Source of the DNA: Mucidula mucida
Taxonomy: Eukaryota; Basidiomycota; Agaricomycetes; Agaricales; Physalacriaceae
NCBI GenBank assembly: GCA_015501055.1
Contig: JADNYV010000848.1
Span: forward strand, 1 to 14,362
DNA: 14,362 nucleotides
Reading direction: 5' to 3'
In this document: positions 1 through 8,903 of the stretch, in pieces
Layout: each line of letters opens with the position of its first letter
Numbering within the stretch: position 1 is the stretch's first letter
Translations under genes and position numbers: made by a program
The notes under the pieces: model-generated
Seen by the model: only the letters and a program-made list of their open reading frames with translations
What the model was told of the DNA's origin: nothing
Databases searched by the model: none

Positions 1-710
1 AGAAGTGACCCATTGTCCGAATGACGGCAGACGAATGTTTTCAGGCATCGTAGTATCTGCCAAGGGAGTCCATTGCTGTGCGGGCATACCAAGGCCTAGG
101 ACAAGCCCAGCGGGCTCTAACGTCTGAATGAGCCATGTGTTATCGGACACAAACAGACAGCGCACCGTAAGAGATCAAAGAACGAATGTACGAGCCGAGA
201 AGCTCTTTCACGTCCTTGGGCAAAGTAGGCGCACTTCCAATAGCCGCTAGAGGATACGCTGCGCCCACCGACCAGCCGAGAAGAGCTACGCCACCCTGCT
301 TTCCGTCCTGCGACAACGCGGGTATTGTGAACTTCTTAATGAATTCTGCGACAAACATAGCGATTTCATGTCCGCGAGCCTCGATCTGAACATCTCTGTC
401 CGCATCGCCAGTACCTCCTGTAAGCGTCACGTCCAATTCCTCAGGTGTGAACGGCGTAGACCCTGGGAATGGGCGACGATTCAAGGCTACGAAGCGTACT
501 CCTTTCGACGGTGCGATGTCAAGAACTTTCTGAAAGATGACTACGTGCGCATCAGTCTTTGACCATGCGTCTCCTGGTGAACACTTACGATTCGTGAAGA
601 TCATGCCGTGAACAGCAAAAATAGTTGTACACATCCTGCGCTGGTGGTCCACTGTCGATGAAGGACAGTTCCACGCCGGTGGAGGCATTGACTAACGTCT
701 GGAAAGCCAT
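1..710 (-). CDS. alpha/beta-hydrolase fold protein, 3' part off the window, with an apparent frameshift
   Basis: This is a fungal alpha/beta-hydrolase (esterase/lipase-like serine hydrolase); the substrate is unknown. My model is exon 710..589, intron 588..541 (GTAAGT...GTAG with a CTGAT branch site), exon 540..166, intron 165..117 (GTGCGC...TTAG), and exon 116 to beyond position 1. Visible features are an N-terminal strand ending in IDSGPP, the oxyanion-type block FAVHG, the stretch VRFVALNRRPFPGSTPFT, and the nucleophile elbow GWSVG (G-x-S-x-G). The spliced last exon reads EPAGLVLGLG followed by PENIRLPSFGQWV, as in fungal relatives. The acid and His of the triad are expected beyond the left edge. 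Oddity: residues up to PPAQDVY and the following TTIFAVHG lie in different frames, with no usable intron between them. A 2-nt loss in a CA run near 624-630 would explain it, so this is either a sequencing indel or a pseudogene. A start at 634 would avoid the shift but would drop conserved sequence. The family is secure; the integrity of the gene is not. Confidence 0.8.
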
Positions 711-1094
711 GATACACCCATTGACAAAGCGAATGCTAGAAGAAGACTGCGCTATAGATGCGGCTGTGCATCGTCCATTGAAGCTTAAGTACGCCGAACA
801 CCGAAGGTGGAAAATTGATTCGGAGTCGTAAACATCAAGCCAAAGCACTGTACCTGGGAAACACCGCTGAAATTTGGGGCCATTACGCTTGATGCTGGAC
901 TTCTGGAACTCCTGCGCTTCGATGACACGGACATCAATGTGAGCAGAAAGCTCCAAAAGGGGAGACATTTGGTGTATAGATCTTCGCACGTGTGGCCGCG
1001 GAATACCGTCCATCACGATCTCAGAGAACAATTTTATGGTTCTGGCCAGTCAACCAAGAATACCGAGCATTGGCGCCTGCTGTAGCGCTTAGAT
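711..1094. other. non-coding stretch upstream of the hydrolase
   Basis: This segment lies between the hydrolase start codon and the end of the first P450 relic. An open frame on the minus strand continues upstream of the hydrolase ATG, but its translation has no family resemblance, so I read the region as 5' UTR and promoter. I saw no clear TATA box. Confidence 0.5.
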
Positions 1095-1540
1095 CTATCT
1101 GCACGTAGCGTTAGGCTTATGTCCGTAACCTGAAATCACTCCCTCCTATGAGTGCTTGAAGCTTCCTAGGACTGAGATTGACTTTAAAACATCGGCATAG
1201 TAACGGTCTTCAGCTCACCTTTGAAGAACGGTGTAAACATCCCCATATTTGCTCATCGAAAGGCAGACATCGAAGGAGTGATTATCAAAAAAGATCAGTC
1301 AAACGGAGAATTGGCTGGGATCAGACGAGATATTGGGTATTTTCTTCAAGCGATTGACGTAGAACGGGAATCCTGTATTACTGGGGTGTATTGTTACTGC
1401 ATTTGTCGACCGACTACTATGGGCCGTCGTGGTCGGCAAGCGTATGCCGCGTTTTGGTCTAGCAGATTTGTGACCGCTTTCGCCAGACGACAGAAATAGA
1501 CCCCAGTCCTGACGCAGGGATTGCTGGTACCAAAGGCGGC
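1095..1540 (-). pseudogene. truncated cytochrome P450 relic (N-terminal third), copy 1
   Basis: Read on the minus strand from about 1540 down to 1095, this segment matches the plus-strand P450 relic at about 6560-7040 in order. It has a degraded counterpart of the strand VIVLNTAKAVTDLL (here KAVTNLLDQNAAYA), then CRPRRP, GRQ, NTGFPFYVNRLKK, then a DNA block around 1255-1290 (gactgat..ttgataatcactcctt) that is almost the same in both copies. Last comes a degraded version of the SYGYKPDAA block near 1100-1130. Reading frame is lost several times: a missing base after SVV, a stop in the LTDLF block, and an intron shortened to about 18 nt that cannot splice normally. I see no I-helix, ExxR or heme loop, so only a fragment remains. 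The parent would have been a fungal group I (E-class) P450; the family number cannot be assigned by eye. Confidence 0.72.
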
Positions 1541-2170
1541 GTTTTAGGGCCAGCAAACCAGTTCGTTGTAGCTCGACTTCAGGTAGATGATGTCTACTGA
1601 ATTTAGTGAGAAAATACATCAAACAGCCTGATGGTGGTGGAAGGGAGCCAAACAGTGATCGGCGTTGGGCACATCCTTGCCGGCGGCCCCGTCGCTTGAA
1701 TCAACGTCGATGATATCCAAGTTCTGCCGTCCAGCTAGTCAGACGACCCTACAGTGTGCATATCCATCTGAATCTGCCACACTCCCATTCAATTTCCGTG
1801 TACTTCGTTCGCATCATCATCACTTTTGCTGCATCATGATACTCTACTCCGATCGACGTGGTTCCCATATAATGCCACTGGATGCCCATCTATAGCACAG
1901 CGCTATTACCTCTCGTAGACTCAGGATGGCTAATGAGAACAAGCAGAAATGTTGTCGACATCACTACTTCCATGGGATCTTGTCTCGTAGGAAGCTGGCT
2001 CTCGAGCGTAATCCGAAGTGTCTCTAGTCTTCAAGTGTAAGCGTCTGATAGCATGTACTGCTCGTAGCGTTGCGATTACCTCCGGAACTCTTGTAGCTTG
2101 TTAATATATATAACTGCATGAACATCATTCTGGGACCGAATAGCAATCGTCGCTGAAACATTGTTGGACG
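1541..2170. other. intergenic, no gene recognised
   Basis: These roughly 630 bases lie between the first P450 relic and the stop codon of the Mpv17-family gene. Short open frames exist on both strands, but none shows codon continuity, a splice pattern or a known motif. The part next to 2171 should hold the 3' UTR of the Mpv17-family gene. Confidence 0.5.
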
Positions 2171-3094
2171 TTACTTGGGCTTGCGGTCCTCTTCCTCTTT
2201 CCTCTTTTGCGCTGCGAGTCGCATCTTCTTGACTCGAGCGTTGAAGGCAGTCTGAAATGCTATAAGTGACATACAGACCAGGCCAACGAGGAGCGACATA
2301 CCCCAAGAACGAACTGAATTGCATTGAAGAAGGGAACCCAAAGCTAACAGTAATTAAGCACGTCAGGACATAACAACATGTAGGGAACAAACTGACGTGA
2401 ACAGGGATGTATTTCTGCGCTATCGTCATCGACAGCGGGGAAACAATCCACGTTATCTAACGCAACGTATAGCTCAGCATCTTTTCGAGAGGACAGAAAC
2501 GACGCATACCCGAAGGACAGCAAAGAAGCCTGCTCTAACCGTGTTCCTGACTTCTTGAACCGATGAGGCGCCGTTTATAATGGCCACCGAGATCAAATAG
2601 GCTGTGTACAGTTTCAATATAAAGGCATTGAGCACCTGAAAACGGCTACTCACCGGCAGTTTGTATGGGCGCCACGAGCAGGTTACTCGCCAGCAGCTGC
2701 CCTATACGCGCCTGCAGTCCCGTCTTCCCTGCGAACGCCTTCTGCAGTGTTCCAACAAGTACATGACTCAATGGTGCCGACACAAGGAGCCCGTACAGGC
2801 CCATCTTCAGCGCTTTCACGTTGAAGTGATATTGGGCCAAAAGCCGGAAAACGAAGGGCGCGGTTTTGGGCGCGCGCTTCGGCGGATTGCCAGCAATATT
2901 GCTGCCCAATACTTCTTGTAGTAGACAGAGGACAGCTGTCTATATTCAATATTACATCGAAGTAACGAATAAATCATATAGGCTTTACCTGTGGTGACAG
3001 CCTTTGTGCGAAGTGGGTGCGCTACCAACTGCGCCAGATACTTGGCAAGTAATGGGTTAATATTCTTAGATGTCGGCGCGACAGCATTGCTCAT
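2171..3094 (-). CDS. Mpv17/PMP22-family integral membrane protein
   Basis: The protein is a four-helix membrane protein of the Mpv17/PXMP2/Sym1 family, located in the peroxisomal or inner mitochondrial membrane and linked to pore activity and metabolite homeostasis; the exact function is not settled for the family. My model has six exons: 3094..2989, 2935..2654, 2601..2510, 2456..2397, 2343..2302 and 2251..2171. All phases agree, giving 220 residues. The N-terminus carries NPLLAKYLAQLVAHPLRTKA followed, across the intron, by AVLCLLQEVLGSNIAG, the family's first helix. The C-terminal signature reads TWIVSPLSMTIAQKYIP, then LWVPFFNAIQFVLG, then FNARVKKMRLAAQ and a lysine/arginine-rich tail. Introns are 50-53 nt. 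An in-frame ATG at 3172 would add 26 low-complexity residues (TPQTSSPPPTN). I prefer 3094 because family members begin just before the first helix. The stop of the upstream carrier gene on the same strand is about 120-200 bases away. Peroxisomal versus mitochondrial location cannot be decided by eye. Confidence 0.88.
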
Positions 3095-3290
3095 GTTGGT
3101 GGGAGGAGGTGAAGATGTCTGCGGCGTGTTATCCGCTATTGCTACCGCGTAACCGAGGCCGACATCAGTCATGGGGCCGTCGCAGGAATGGCTGCTTTCA
3201 TTGACAGTATCCGATTCTCCCAGCTCAAAAGACAGTAATATGACAGACGGTAAGTAGAATAAGTAGTCTATAAGAAAGGGTATGAGTACT

Positions 3291-4698
3291 CTATTGCCGT
3301 CCTTTAACCCTAGAGAAAGAAAATCGACGCGTTAGACATGAAAATGGTCACTTTGAAATGAGAACCCACCAGATTTTGACATAGTCCGCTAGAGACACCA
3401 TACAAATAGTCTGCCATATACCTAGACCAATTCGAGGCGTTACTCCGCGGTATAGTCCCTTTAATCCGTTCTCCTTGTAGATGTATGAGAGCGTGTTAAG
3501 GATCGTCAACTTAGCGGGCCGGTTCGCGTTGGCAGCACCCTTCGCCATCGATTGCATCTTCGGAGGTTTTAGCGTACAAGCTATGAACGAGGAGGAGTGT
3601 CATACCTCGACGCGAATAACCTCGATAGGCTGATTCCAAGTTGCAAGAGCACCACCAACAGTGGACGCTGTGATCTTCTCAAAGGCGTTTAATGACTGGC
3701 CTTCGCTTTTGCCGCGGGCTTTTCTGATACCAGATTCAGCGAGACGAGCGAAACCCATTCTATGACACCGGTCAGCGCTAGTCTCCGCGAAACTAACGGA
3801 CGATTACCTAGAACCCCAGTTGGTACATTGCCGCACAGCGACAGCGTTGACACCCTTGTTTACGCCGGCAAGACCTTCCCTGCGGTAGATATCAAAAAAG
3901 AGCGCCCATGTTGAGGGCGGCTTGACACCACTAGCAGCAGTCTTCGCGCGCGTGATTTCGGCAGTCTTCATACACGTCGTAAAACCTGTCCACGGTTATC
4001 TCGACAGCCGGCAAGACGATTGGAAAATCAAGCCTACCCATAGTAGCATATGCCTGAGCGATACCACCTGTCATGCCACCCAACAGTCCGGAAACAGCAG
4101 GGTTGAGGCCCATAGCCAGTGTCGCATCCTCGACCTCGGTCGCGGTGAACACGAGAACGGCGCCCTTTGTCGAGGCTTCAATCCATGCCTAGAGGATGTT
4201 CAGAGACGGTTTCCGAGGCTGAATGAAGGAACACGTACCCAAGGGATAAGCCCCTGGTAAAAGCCGACGAAACCACCACGACCCCAAACCGTTTTGCAGG
4301 CTTGGAGCATCGTCTGCGACCGGTTCGCAGCCATCTGCGTCTTGAGCACCTCTAACGGTTGTCCCAGCGTCGTAACCTGCGCCCGCTATCAACAAAGCGA
4401 AATCTCAGCAGCGAAAATGGCAAACCTCCTACAAAAAGCGGTCAGGACGCGTACCACGGTCAGAAACAGAGCAAGATACGCACAAACTACGTGTTCATGG
4501 AGAGCAAGAGAGGCGAGAAAAGGTCAATATATGCTATTATATGCGCTAAAAGGGACATTTATGCACCATGTTCATGATACCACCTGCATTTCTGTGAGCG
4601 CTGTGTTCATTCACGTGTCATTGTGCAACGCGCTCACCAACGGCAATGTTGGACCAGTTGACGCCCTTCTGGCCGGGTTCCTTTTGCATGGGTGCCAT
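3291..4698 (-). CDS. YHM2: mitochondrial citrate/2-oxoglutarate carrier, Yhm2 type
   Basis: This SLC25 carrier of the inner mitochondrial membrane is the ortholog of yeast Yhm2, which exchanges citrate for oxoglutarate and also associates with mtDNA. My model: exons 4698..4638, 4583..4567, 4376..4239, 4188..4038, 3985..3808, 3759..3606, 3557..3370 and 3309..3291. Phases agree and give 301 residues. Carrier signatures: QPLEVLK (about residues 32-38), the aberrant second motif [13 protein letters not shown] (123-135; no Pro, as in the Yhm2 group, which to my memory reads FCTC), and QPIEVIR (225-231). Other Yhm2 hallmarks are [33 protein letters not shown], and [17 protein letters not shown]. 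Oddity: the join of exons 2 and 3 gives NM-VTTLGQ, while relatives have two extra residues, (F/S)E, before VTT. The 190-nt gap holds candidate 3-nt exons TTT (4486..4484) and GAG (4428..4426) that would supply F and E. The start at 4698 precedes a second in-frame Met at 4689. Identification is very secure. Confidence 0.95.
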
Positions 4699-4703
4699 GT
4701 TGA

Positions 4704-4725
4704 GGTGGTGATGGTGGTGGTGGTA
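4704..4725. repeat. GGT/GGTGAT triplet tract in the carrier 5' leader
   Basis: A short run of GGT-like triplets (CACC/CAT on the minus strand) lies directly upstream of the carrier start codon. It is probably part of the 5' UTR; CAC/CT-rich leaders are common in fungal messages. No function is claimed. Confidence 0.5.
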
Positions 4726-5734
4726 GGAGAGAAAGGGGAGGGGGCTGCAAAAGGGAGAGTCAAAGTAGACTCCAGTCCCGGTTTTATTTTTTGGGGCAGC
4801 TGGCCTGATCGGAGGCCCGGGTGGGCCGATTTTGCCTCCGCTTTCCAAGCTCCTTCGTGGGTCAAACTTGAGGTCGGCTTTCACTCGTACTTGATTCTAA
4901 AATATCCTCAGATAGGGATTTTCTTAGCGAATACCCTGCCGTCTTTTCCTGTAACTTCAGAGCCCGAAAACGCTTCACTTTGTTTCTCGCTTCCCCGACT
5001 CAAATGGGGGGATCTTTCATGTCCGCATTCGCACCTCTCGTGATACCTGTGGCTCGCTAATTGGTAGCTTGAGTACATCCGGCTCCGGTGCGGGTCGCTC
5101 CTCGGCTCCCCAACAATTACCATGGCCCCACATTCTCAGCCGATGGTAAATCTGATGGTGGTGCCACATTCCGAGTAAGTACGGAGGCAAAGACGCGACG
5201 TGAAATCTCTCACTACCAGATACCCTTCGGGCGAATTTTGTTTTTGTTTTCCGACATCCTAACAATTGGCTCGCGCCTACGCGAGGCGAGAAAGTCCATC
5301 ACGCAGGAACAGACAACATTGCAAGTCCCGAGGAGCAGTCGTTGATCTTGTAACCTTTGTTTAAGTTTGCGTTGCGGGGACAGGCGTAAGACACGTCCTG
5401 ACATGCATCTCTCGCGCATCAGTGACATTGAACCGCCAACGTCGCGCCCTCTCGACGTTGATGATTGCGCGATTATGGGTATAATCATCAAATTCACGCG
5501 CCGTCAACTTCTGTTGGGGATAGAAATGTATCTGGTTGACGACGTCGCATGCAGGCCTGACGATTCTGCGCGTCTTCTGCCGCGAGCTGAGTGCGAGGCT
5601 TTCTGCGGTTATAGGCGGTGATTGCTGCATATTGACACGATATTAGGACGGGGTTCCGTGAAGTTATTCCTGACCCAATTCCTCAACATTTATAGCTATC
5701 AACGATTCATTTCGCACACCCTCTACTTACAACA
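4726..5734. other. long intergenic region upstream of the carrier gene
   Basis: This roughly 1-kb stretch must contain the promoter of the minus-strand carrier gene. I found no open frame with family resemblance and no reliable TATA box. A short inverted repeat (GATGATT...AATCATC, about 5459-5489) is present but small. Longer open frames overlap on both strands and look like chance frames in GC-rich sequence. Confidence 0.45.
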
Positions 5735-5889
5735 TTACTGACTCTTCACGTTTAGATTCCTTTTCTTCATGAAAGCATGAAGTTTCGCAGAAGTGATCAG
5801 CGCTGCAAAGTTCGAAGCATCCTCCTGATCTGAAGTTGAAGAGCGCGTAACATTCAGTAGGTCTGACTCGAAATCTCTCGGGTAGATGT
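5735..5889 (-). other. orphan terminal-exon-like coding stretch, unidentified
   Basis: On the minus strand, a CTAAAC branch-like site is followed about 10 nt later by a CAG acceptor. The sequence after it opens a frame of 50 residues beginning IYPRDFESDLLNV and ending KKRNLNVKSQ before TAA at 5737..5735. Its composition looks coding (AALITSAKLHAFMKK), but I cannot assign a family. An upstream in-frame TAA just before the acceptor means it can only be read after splicing. A possible upstream acceptor (TACTAAT...TTTCAG, near 6035) hints at more exons at about 6035-6320, but I could not build a continuous model. It may be the tail of a small minus-strand gene or a relic. Confidence 0.35.
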
Positions 5890-6394
5890 CTGATGTCGTT
5901 TAGCCAGGTGTCAAAACTGCGGTTCTCGCTCCTTCGAGCCCCATTCCTTGCTCATCTTGGAAAATATATCGCCTTTAATTCAGTGATGTCGTGTCGGGAG
6001 CGGATTGCACATCTCGCTGTAGCCTCGGCCGACGCTGAAAGTCAGTTTTGGATTAGTATCGCCAATCTATCTTTATCATTCCGTTCTCACAACGCAGTCA
6101 CTTCCCCGCGTACCAGGTCCCAATCAGAAACGGGTGTTATACACCATCGAATCAGGCATGCACTCTGATTCCGTCTGGAAGTCGAGCCACACCGAGCTGG
6201 TTTGCTGCCTCTGGGAGACTTGCAGAATGCTTGTCTTCCAAAGTGATTGACCCGGATATGATAACACGATCTTGATGAACTGTCGACATCTACTTTCATT
6301 GGTAACTCAACCAATGCCATCTCTTCACGCCCCTTCCAATGTGCTACAGTTTGCCCAAATCTGTGACATATTTTTTGCTTGGTTGCAGCACCCT
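5890..6394. other. no gene resolved; possible splice signals on the minus strand
   Basis: This segment lies between the orphan exon-like stretch and the second P450 relic. On the minus strand there is a plausible intron end (TACTAATCC...GACTTTCAG, about 6059-6035) and a possible donor GTACGC near 6113, but the flanking frames are short and unrecognised. On the plus strand, an open frame starting near 6272 leads into the P450 relic and may be its decayed N-terminal anchor. Confidence 0.35.
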
Positions 6395-8294
6395 ATGGCT
6401 GATCGGAGGCGACTTCCTCTCCCCCCAGTTGTGATGTTCCCCTCTTGGGCGCCAAATAGCTTACCAATACTCTAGATACCTCCATTAAATCATCCTTCCG
6501 ATATCGCTGGGAATGGTACGCGTCGATTTCGAAACGTCTTCGACCGATAATCTCTACTCCAGGACTGAGAGCTACTTCTGTGATCGTTCTCAACACGGCG
6601 AAAGCTGTAACGGACCTGCTCGACAAAAATGCCGCATACGCCAGCCGACCACGATGGCCCATGGTCGAACTTCTGGGTCGACAAAAGTACGAGACTTCCG
6701 AATCCAGATGCTTCGAGTTTTCGGCTAAAACATTCTAGTAACATTGTATTCACCTACTACAACGACCGTCTAAAGAAAATGCGCACAACTCTTACAAATG
6801 TCGCTCAGTCAATCCTATGTTTCGACTCACTTGACTGATCTATTCGATAATCACTCCTTTGACCTCTGCCTTGCGATGAGCAAGTCTCCGGATCTATAAT
6901 GTTGACACAATGTTGTACAAGTCTGAGTTGATGACCTCAGCATCCCTGCCACCTTTGAAATGACTTCAATACTAGGAAAATCAAGAAACTAATCGCAATG
7001 TTCTCCTACGGATACAAACCTGATGCCGCATATCTCCACCTCGCCGAAAGCGTAGCAGAACAGACCGGGGAGGCAGTTCAACCGGGGCGTTGGTTCGTGA
7101 ATTCATTTCCAGCACGTCGGTATACTTTATTCCGTCGTTCTCAACATACTGACATCGACGGTGATGTGGATTCCGAGATGGATACCATTTGTCACTTTTC
7201 AGCGGTGGGCTTGTCTTGCCAGGCAGTCGTACGAGGAAATGGTCAGAACACCTTTTGAGAAAGTGAAGCTGGCGGTACTGTGATTTTCATTCAACTCCGA
7301 GATTTTTTCTGAAGAAAGGTAGGAAGAAGAGCGTAATGGGCTCGCGCTAGTTCCGCGGAACCTCAAAAGTTCTCAAGCAATTTCTCCAGACGATGAAGAG
7401 ATACTGATGTATGCTGCTGGTAGTCTTTTCAGCGGTAAATCGTCATGATATTTCAACGCAGGTCATACGCTTATCATCCTCCGACAGCTGGCACAGAAAC
7501 TGTAAGTCATAACCCAGTCAGAATTCTTCACAAGACCGAATCTCCTCAAGCTCACCACCGTCATCGTCAATTTCTTGGAATTGATTGCCAATCACGCAGA
7601 AGTCCAACAAGAGGCCTACGCGGAAATCGTCCAAATCGTTGGTCGGAACGACCTTCCCGCTGCCCGTCACATTGAGCATTTGTCGTTCGTGCAGGACGTT
7701 ATCAAGGAGGTACACCGCCTCCATCCGGCCGTACCTCTGGTTCCACATAGCAATACTACAGAGCAAACCTATTTCGGTTTTCGGATACCGAAGAAGTCCT
7801 GGGTTATGGGAAATATCTGGTGGGGTGTTTCTGCAAGAACGGATGATCTCTTCACTGCTCACACCGATCTTAGGGCTGTTCTTCATGACGAATGTATCTA
7901 TTCCGACCCAGACAACTTCCTTCCGTCCCGTTATCGACGTGACGATTCTCCGGACCCTCGCAAGTTTGTTTACGGGTTTGGACGGAGGTACATGCGGTCT
8001 TTCACCAACTACTAGCACCTCTGGCGTTTCCGACGATTGACAGGCGTTTCCCGGGATCAAATTTCGCCGACCAATACCTCTGTTTGAGCATTGCTCGTAT
8101 TATTACTTTGTTTGAGATCTTTCCCGCCACAGATGTGCATTGTCACTGCTGGTCTTGTGGCGTCAGTTTTCCCTTTGGTATTATCGTCCATATATTTATC
8201 GAGTTCGTCTAGCATGCCCAAAACTCTTTCGTCTCGAATGTCTCTGCGACCTGGGAGTGAAATGCTTCTGGAACGTGCTGGTGGGTTAAAGTAG
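6395..8294 (+). pseudogene. cytochrome P450 pseudogene, copy 2, nearly full length
   Basis: This is a fungal group I P450 whose exon structure is still readable. In order: RRRLPLPP hinge (about 6406), LTNTLDTS and PIISTPG, VIVLNTAKAVTDLLDKN, ASRPRWPMVELLGRQ, intron 6687..6738, then NNIVFTYYNDRLKKMR, LTDLFDNHSFDLCLAM, intron 6915..6975, KIKKLIAMFSYGYKPDAAY, QPGRWFVNSFP, intron 7161..7202, RQSYEEMVRTPFEKVKLA, intron 7275..7322, SPDDEEILMYAAGSLFSAGT (exons on both sides of intron 7435..7487), a 14-nt exon 7488..7501 coding the I-helix AGTET, intron 7502..7550, then the K-helix EVHR (ExxR), intron 7820..7873, NIWAVLHDECIYSDPDNF, and YGFGRR before intron 7988..8043. From 7323 to 8044 all phases agree. 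Lesions: a TAG before LTNTLD (about 6463), loss of frame near 6898 and in the 7100-7160 exon, RRRFPG where RRxCPG is required (Cys to Phe, 8048-8050), and a frame change near 8145 before the C-terminal TAGLV and SIYLSSSS part. Without the thiolate ligand it cannot be a working monooxygenase. Confidence 0.85.
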
Positions 8295-8407
8295 ACGGAC
8301 CTATGCGTAAGGCTTCTACACTTTGAGTCTCTGTTAGTGTGTCGTAGTCCCAGAGTCGTGTTTGGTGTCGACATCTATAGCTATCCCATTCGATACGATA
8401 CAGAGCT

Positions 8408-8903
8408 ATGCTATGGACTACCCCAACTGAATTGTCTATTTCCGACTTCGAACATCCCCTGGGCGCGGGTGACTTCGAAGAAAATGATGCTGTTTTGGAA
8501 ATCTATACAGCAAGCACGCGAAGATTCGAGTGCAATCTTACTAGGTAGGTATTTCTGATTAATAGGATCTTGCCATACTGCCTGAGATCGTCTTACACTG
8601 TTTAGTGACTTCAAAAATACGGGTCTCTTCGCAGCAAGCAACTCCGTGCTTGCATTTCTGTCACTCCAAGATCTTGCTTTAGGCACGCAGGGAACGGCGT
8701 CACTAGTCAGCGTGTTCGACAGATCAGTCGCGCTCCTCAAACCATCCGCTATTCAATGAATGCAATATGATCTGCAACGCCAATGGCTGCAAGACGACGA
8801 AGTTCCCGCCATTGAGCTAATCCTGTTCAGTGATTCTTTAGGCACTCCGGCTGCTAATAACAGCTCTATCGCGATTCTTGGTGCTGGCACTTTTCAGGCC
8901 TGA
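8408..8903 (+). pseudogene. unidentified two-exon reading frame interrupted by TGA
   Basis: ATG at 8408 opens a 137-nt exon (LGAGDFEENDAVLEIYTAST) ending at a GTAGGT donor. Intron 8545..8605 ends in TTTAG. Exon 2 continues in phase with DFKNTGLFAASNSVLAFLSL and SLVSVFDRSVALLKPSA to TGA at 8757-8759, making a 96-residue product. Beyond the TGA the same frame stays open for 47 more codons with coding-looking content (EVPAIELILFSDSLGTPAAN, AILGAGTF) to TGA at 8901-8903. That suggests a once longer protein broken by a nonsense change, or a stop in a misjudged exon. I do not recognise the family. It lies just downstream of the P450 relic, so both may belong to one decaying region. Confidence 0.45.

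Noticed and set aside
4294..5043. A 249-codon plus-strand frame across the carrier 5' part
   Set aside because: It overlaps the carrier's exons on the opposite strand. The carrier is clearly identified, so this is a shadow frame.
5459..5489. Short inverted repeat GATGATT...AATCATC
   Set aside because: Seven-base arms with a 16-base loop are expected by chance at this length, and there is no supporting context.
7988..8043. Reading the P450 heme loop without splicing, ending GFGRRYMRSFTNY
   Set aside because: A GTACAT...GACAG intron joins GRR to RFPGSNFADQYL in phase, which fits the family far better than the read-through ending.
7518..8060. A 180-codon minus-strand frame across the P450 relic
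   Set aside because: It is antisense to the part with ExxR and heme-loop motifs in phase with introns.
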